In this document: piece after piece, positions 60,226 through 64,000 of the stretch
Layout: each line of letters opens with the position of its first letter
How positions within the stretch are numbered: position 1 is the stretch's first letter
NCBI GenBank assembly: GCA_965153455.1
Contig: OZ234497.1
Location: 2,046,001-2,110,000, forward strand
Reading direction: 5' to 3'
Length of the DNA stretch: 64,000 nt
Source of the DNA: Sphagnum compactum
Taxonomy: Eukaryota > Bryophyta > Sphagnopsida > Sphagnales
Notes under the pieces: generated by a model
The model's database searches: none
The model's input: only the letters and a program-made list of their open reading frames with translations
Told to the model about the DNA's origin: nothing
Made by a program: the position numbers and the translations under genes

Positions 60226-60395
60226 TTGCAATTGACTTTGCAACTCAATTTTTGAGTTGCAAAGGACACTTGCAACTCACTATATTTGTATGCCATGAAT
60301 GTTAACAGACAAGTTGCATGAGTTACAAAATTGCAACTCACCATATATACGGTGCAACTCATTGCAACTCAATTGCAACTTAGTCAAAACAACTC
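60226..60395. repeat. Cluster of GCAACTCA motifs
   Basis: GCAACTCA occurs exactly at 60240, 60272, 60333, 60354 and 60364, and inverted at 60253. Variants lie at 60318 and 60374. The motif also recurs inverted at 61001 and as CAACTCACTTGCAACT near 61913. The surrounding DNA is ordinary AT-rich. Confidence 0.85.
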
Positions 60396-60639
60396 ATTTT
60401 CAACTACTATTCAATTTTATTATAACTACACCCTTGATGTCATGCTAACATCATTAATTGTCATCCATCTATTAAAATCTAACACGTGACATTATGAAGA
60501 TTTTTGGACATAATTTTTTTGAAATATTGATTTCCATCGTCCATTATGAATATTAATGACAACTCGAAATTGGGACACAATAAAAAAATTTGCCACATGG
60601 CATATTATTTGTATTTTGAAAAATAAAAATAAAATAAAA

Positions 60640-60790
60640 TTTAGTAGCTAGGTAGGTCATACATAACCATTGGTAGGTACGTCTTAAGACCTACCTACCT
60701 ACGTATTTACCTAATGCCTACCCACCTGAATAGGTAGGTGGAAAAGTAGGACCTACTTACTTACCTAGGTAGGTAAGTAGGTAGGAAAGC
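60640..60790. repeat. TAGG/CCTA repeats arranged as inverted repeats
   Basis: TAGGTAGGT-type runs (near 60651, 60672, 60731, 60760 and 60777) alternate with ACCTACCTA runs (near 60691 and 60752). Several stem-loops are possible, for example GGTACGTCTTAAGACCTACC at 60676-60695. Confidence 0.8.
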
Positions 60791-62450
60791 ACAAGATTAA
60801 ATACACTAAAGAATAATTCTGATTTTGTTTTTAATTATACGTTTTGCCTTTGGGTTAAACTTTTTTCAACTCATCCCAAAATGGCACATTTGTTTTAATG
60901 TAAAAACATAAGAGGCCAAACCTTTTTTATATATTTTGTAACATGGGATTTGAAGACAAAACATATGAGTTAAATCTTTTAGTTTTTCATTAGTTGCAAT
61001 TGAGTTGCAACTATAACACTTAAACTTTCAAGGCATGCCAAATCCAAGGGGAGGGCTCCATTGTTTTTGGTGTCTAAACAAAATTGGAACCCCTCCTATT
61101 GACGTATTTAATGCATTGAAAATCATAAAAATTGGAATAAAATTGAGAAAGTTATGGCCTCAAACTATAGGGGGTCAATAACTAAAAAAAATACCATTAA
61201 ATGCTACAAAGGCCGGTTCCCAAACACCCACAAAATTCCTATATGTTTTTTTTTGTTGTTAGAGTTGAAAAACGATTTGTAGAATTTTAGGTGGTGTTCC
61301 TATAACATTTTAATTTTTTAAAAATGCATAAGAAATAAAAAAGTTATGAGGTTTGAAAGTAGGAAGGGTGCAAAGGAAAAAATAAATAAATAAAATGTTT
61401 TGTAAGTTGGAAAGCTTATTTATCTTCTTGTTATTTTTTAATTACTCATTTTCCTTTGCATTTCAAAGATGATTTCTAAAACTTGAGGTAGCGCTCCCAT
61501 AACATTTTAAATCACTCAAAATGAAACACATAAGATAAAAATATAAATAACTGATGAATATGTATCCTTATTAAATTATAAATAGTTGTATTATAGTCAT
61601 AACATAGTTGAACAATAGTACTTTAGCTTTGGCGCACTAGTGACCATATTGATCATATGAATGGGAATCATAATAAAAAACTAATTGCAAATGTATCCCA
61701 TAATGGGTGGTGGAGATGTGGACACATGGCATGATTGCATGTATGTACATTGTATGTTAATTACAACATAGTTATTGTTTTAGTGACACATTTGTAATAG
61801 TTCTAAAGTAGTTGCCATATGTAACTACAATGCAACTCCTAAAAAAGTCAAACATGGCTGATTACATATGTATGTATGATGTGTATAAATTATCGTATAG
61901 AAGACCCATTTACAACTCACTTGCAACTATAATACAACTAACTAATTTTCTGATGTGGCAATTTATTTATTAATACACCATATTTCTAAGGGGATAATTG
62001 CACAATAGTTGTAATATCCAAGGGATAGTTGCATAACAGTTGTAAATGAATTGTTTTTTGAGTTTTAGTTGTAAGGTAGTGTGGTTTCGACAAATGCAAT
62101 TTCTCATAGGGACATCGCCCTGATTTGAGTTAATGTTGGAAAATCAAACATTTTCATTTGGAAAGGAAAGTTGTAATGATGAAGGAAGAACAAGAAAAAC
62201 CCATTATAGGGTTTTGAAGAGGCGTAAATTCTTATTCACTTTGACCTTAATAAATGGCCTTCATATGCAATAGACTTCAAGCTCATGCTTAGGATCTTAG
62301 AGGAGCAACAAGTCCAATTACATACCCAATCTCGCAAAACAAATGATATAACATGTAATTTGTTTTTGCTCGTGTTCACAAAAGACCAAAGCTTAATTAT
62401 TACTTAATTCAAGAAATGAGATGGTATTTTCATCTACATACATTGAAAAA
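60791..62450. other. AT-rich sequence between LINE endonuclease and RT parts
   Basis: No coding match. In an intact LINE the endonuclease and RT linker would lie here, so this may be decayed linker or a later insertion. Confidence 0.4.
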
Positions 62451-62512
62451 TTAGGTCAAGTCTACTTGATTTCTACTAGGAATTATATGACTTGAAGGGG
62501 GAATTTGAAGGG

Positions 62513-64000
62513 AACAAAACATTGAGGAGGGAAATTTTGGATTATCTATCTTCAAAGTTTTTTGCTCTTACGAATAACAAATTGGCAACCCTAATCATGA
62601 AAGATGAATTGATCTTGGTCGCCAAGAGGATGGCATGAAACAAAACACTAGGTTTTGATTAAATTATAGTGAAGTTCTTCACAATGTTTTGGGAAGTAAT
62701 AAGAGACGATTATTTCAAAATGATCCAAACATCAATATAGAAAAGGTTACTTCCCAAGGGCATCGCAAAAGGTATTATCGCCTTCATACATAAGGCAATA
62801 GAAGTGAATGATCTACTTAATTGGAAACCTATAACCTTGCTTAATGTGATGCACACAATATATGCAAAAGCCTTACAACACAAACTTACTAATTTTGATG
62901 GAAATCATTCATCTTAATCAAATTGCCATCTTTTTTTTTTGCTATATCTTGGAAAATGTTTATCCTTCTTAGGAATGAAATGACATGTTATGTTACTTAA
63001 ACTTGATTTTGCAAGAGCATATGACAAGGTCTCTTGGGATTTTTTGTTTGGAGCGATGAAAGCTTTTGGGATGGCAAAGGAGTTTATACATATAGTTCAC
63101 ATATTTTTCTTGGAAGCGGAAGTAATTGTGAATTTAATGGCACCACATTATTTTGAAATGGATGACATATTGTTCCATATCTCTTCATTTTGGTTGGAGA
63201 AGCTCTCAATGTGTACTAGTTTAAAAAGATGTGGAAAATTTTAAAAAATTGAGGGGTCATATATGTTATTTGATTAGGCTAACCAACATGTGATCTCTCA
63301 ACATGCAAATGACACATTGTTCACCATTAGAAGGGAAGAGAAGATCATCAATATTATGATCCACTTACTCCAAAGGTTCAAAGTAACATCCCCATGATGT
63401 CATTCTTTGTATATTTTAGGAAGCACATGAAATAAAAGGGTATTTTTTAGTTTGTTATGAAATAATGACATATTCTAAGCATATTTTTAAATATTATAGT
63501 TTGAATATATTTTCATAGTGAATTAGAAACACCTCATTTACATTGAAATAAATTATAAATTATATGTTTTTTCAATGAGTTGCACCTTTTTTTTTTGCAC
63601 ATCATTTGGAATAAAATGGAAGTGACCTCCCCAAGGTAGCATAAGGGCTTGAGATCAATGATAAAAAAATTTAGTATATTGACAAAGCTTTGAAGGAGCT
63701 AGATGAGAAGACTTGACATTTGCTTTGGTTTGGGCATGAAACAAAGATTTGTCCAAGCTCATAGGGACCCCTTTTGATCTATGTATTGATACATTAAACA
63801 TTAATAAGTTCCTTTTAGACAAGAAAGAAAAGAAATTAAAATATTGGTCAACCACTAGACTTTCATTTGTTAGCAAGAAGGGCATTCATTGTCAATGTGT
63901 TCTTTTAATGACCTTGTGATACGTCCTATCAATTTGTGCAAGGTCTAAGATGACAATAAAAAAGGCCATGATTATGATTAAGAATTCTCTATGCTTAGGG
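62513..64000 (+). mobile_element. LINE reverse transcriptase, decayed, running off the window
   Basis: Seen: one frame can be followed with several stops. It reads LIMKDELILVAKRMA*NKTL, then LPKGIAKGIIAFIHKA and NWKPITLLNVMHTIYAKALQ. After a shift near a T-run it reads LLKLDFARAYDKVSWDFLFG, then QHANDTLFTIRR (63299) and LLQRFK. It is interrupted by a MITE at 63389-63632. From 63806 it resumes KFLLDKKEKKLKYWSTTRLS up to the edge. Known: L1-type plant RTs have NWRPI(S/T)LLN, LD(F/L)xKAYDxVSW and the catalytic FADD. Here FADD reads HAND. The first aspartate becomes asparagine, with stops besides, so this copy cannot encode active RT. The same strand and spacing join it to 58430-59980 as one element. 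Confidence 0.85.
63389..63632 (-). mobile_element. MITE-like element, inverted copy inserted in the LINE
   Basis: Reverse complement of 56876-57090 with moderate divergence and about 30 extra bases. The right end GAAGTGACCTCC, read in reverse, and the left end GATGTCATTC share the (A/T)GGTCA-type terminal repeat. It lies between RT residues LLQRFK and the later KYWST motif, so it entered after the LINE. Confidence 0.75.

Overview
The window looks like nuclear DNA of a land plant. It is AT-rich and intron-containing, with genes on small GC-richer islands separated by long AT-rich, repeat-filled stretches. The strongest protein match is a plant-type trihelix transcription factor, and the others are also plant families (AVT6-type amino acid transporter, SFH-type SEC14 protein). 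The plant-type LINE remnants fit too. I cannot place the species. The loose layout and degraded LINEs would suit a large genome such as that of a fern, lycophyte or moss, but this is inference.

Left end (about 0.6-6.2 kb): a cluster of broken or partial genes. It holds an isolated SEC14/CRAL-TRIO exon, a first-exon fragment of an AVT6-like transporter (minus strand) lying between two 39-bp direct repeats, and the last two exons of an unrecognised plus-strand gene whose splice phases agree. At 4.8-5.45 kb a minus-strand reading frame contains five 20-22-residue repeats with the core VPDGGSSGWRPPK. From 6.3 to 19.2 kb there is mostly microsatellite, minisatellite and other repeat DNA, a 135-bp CACTA-like MITE and the C-terminal end of a LINE.

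Middle (19.2-25.5 kb): a minus-strand RING-HC gene with a coiled coil (19251-21104). A CT/GAA-rich spacer follows, with a possible divergent first exon. Next comes a plus-strand pseudogene of a quasi-RRM (hnRNP F/H- or ESRP-like) protein with two frameshifts. From 25.5 to 43 kb I see no convincing gene. This stretch contains a very AT-rich block, a 62-bp near-perfect hairpin, simple repeats and G/C tracts.

Right half: at 43.1-46.4 kb lies the only clearly intact gene, a two-exon trihelix factor of 324 residues (44162-45267). A small ORF with one membrane segment lies about 1 kb upstream, and a 30-bp minisatellite lies downstream. From 46.4 to 55.8 kb there is AT-rich DNA with a second copy of the 135-bp MITE. 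From 55.8 kb to the window end there is a GC-richer LTR-like patch, then a long decayed LINE on the plus strand (ORF1, probable endonuclease, reverse transcriptase, continuing past the window). An inverted pair of about 215-245-bp MITE-like elements flanks this part, and one of them sits inside the LINE.

No operon-like or pathway-level cooperation is visible. No tRNA, rRNA or CRISPR was found. The least explained structures are the tandem peptide-repeat frame, the transporter fragment between coding direct repeats, the 33.4-kb hairpin and the clustered GCAACTCA motif near 60.3 kb.
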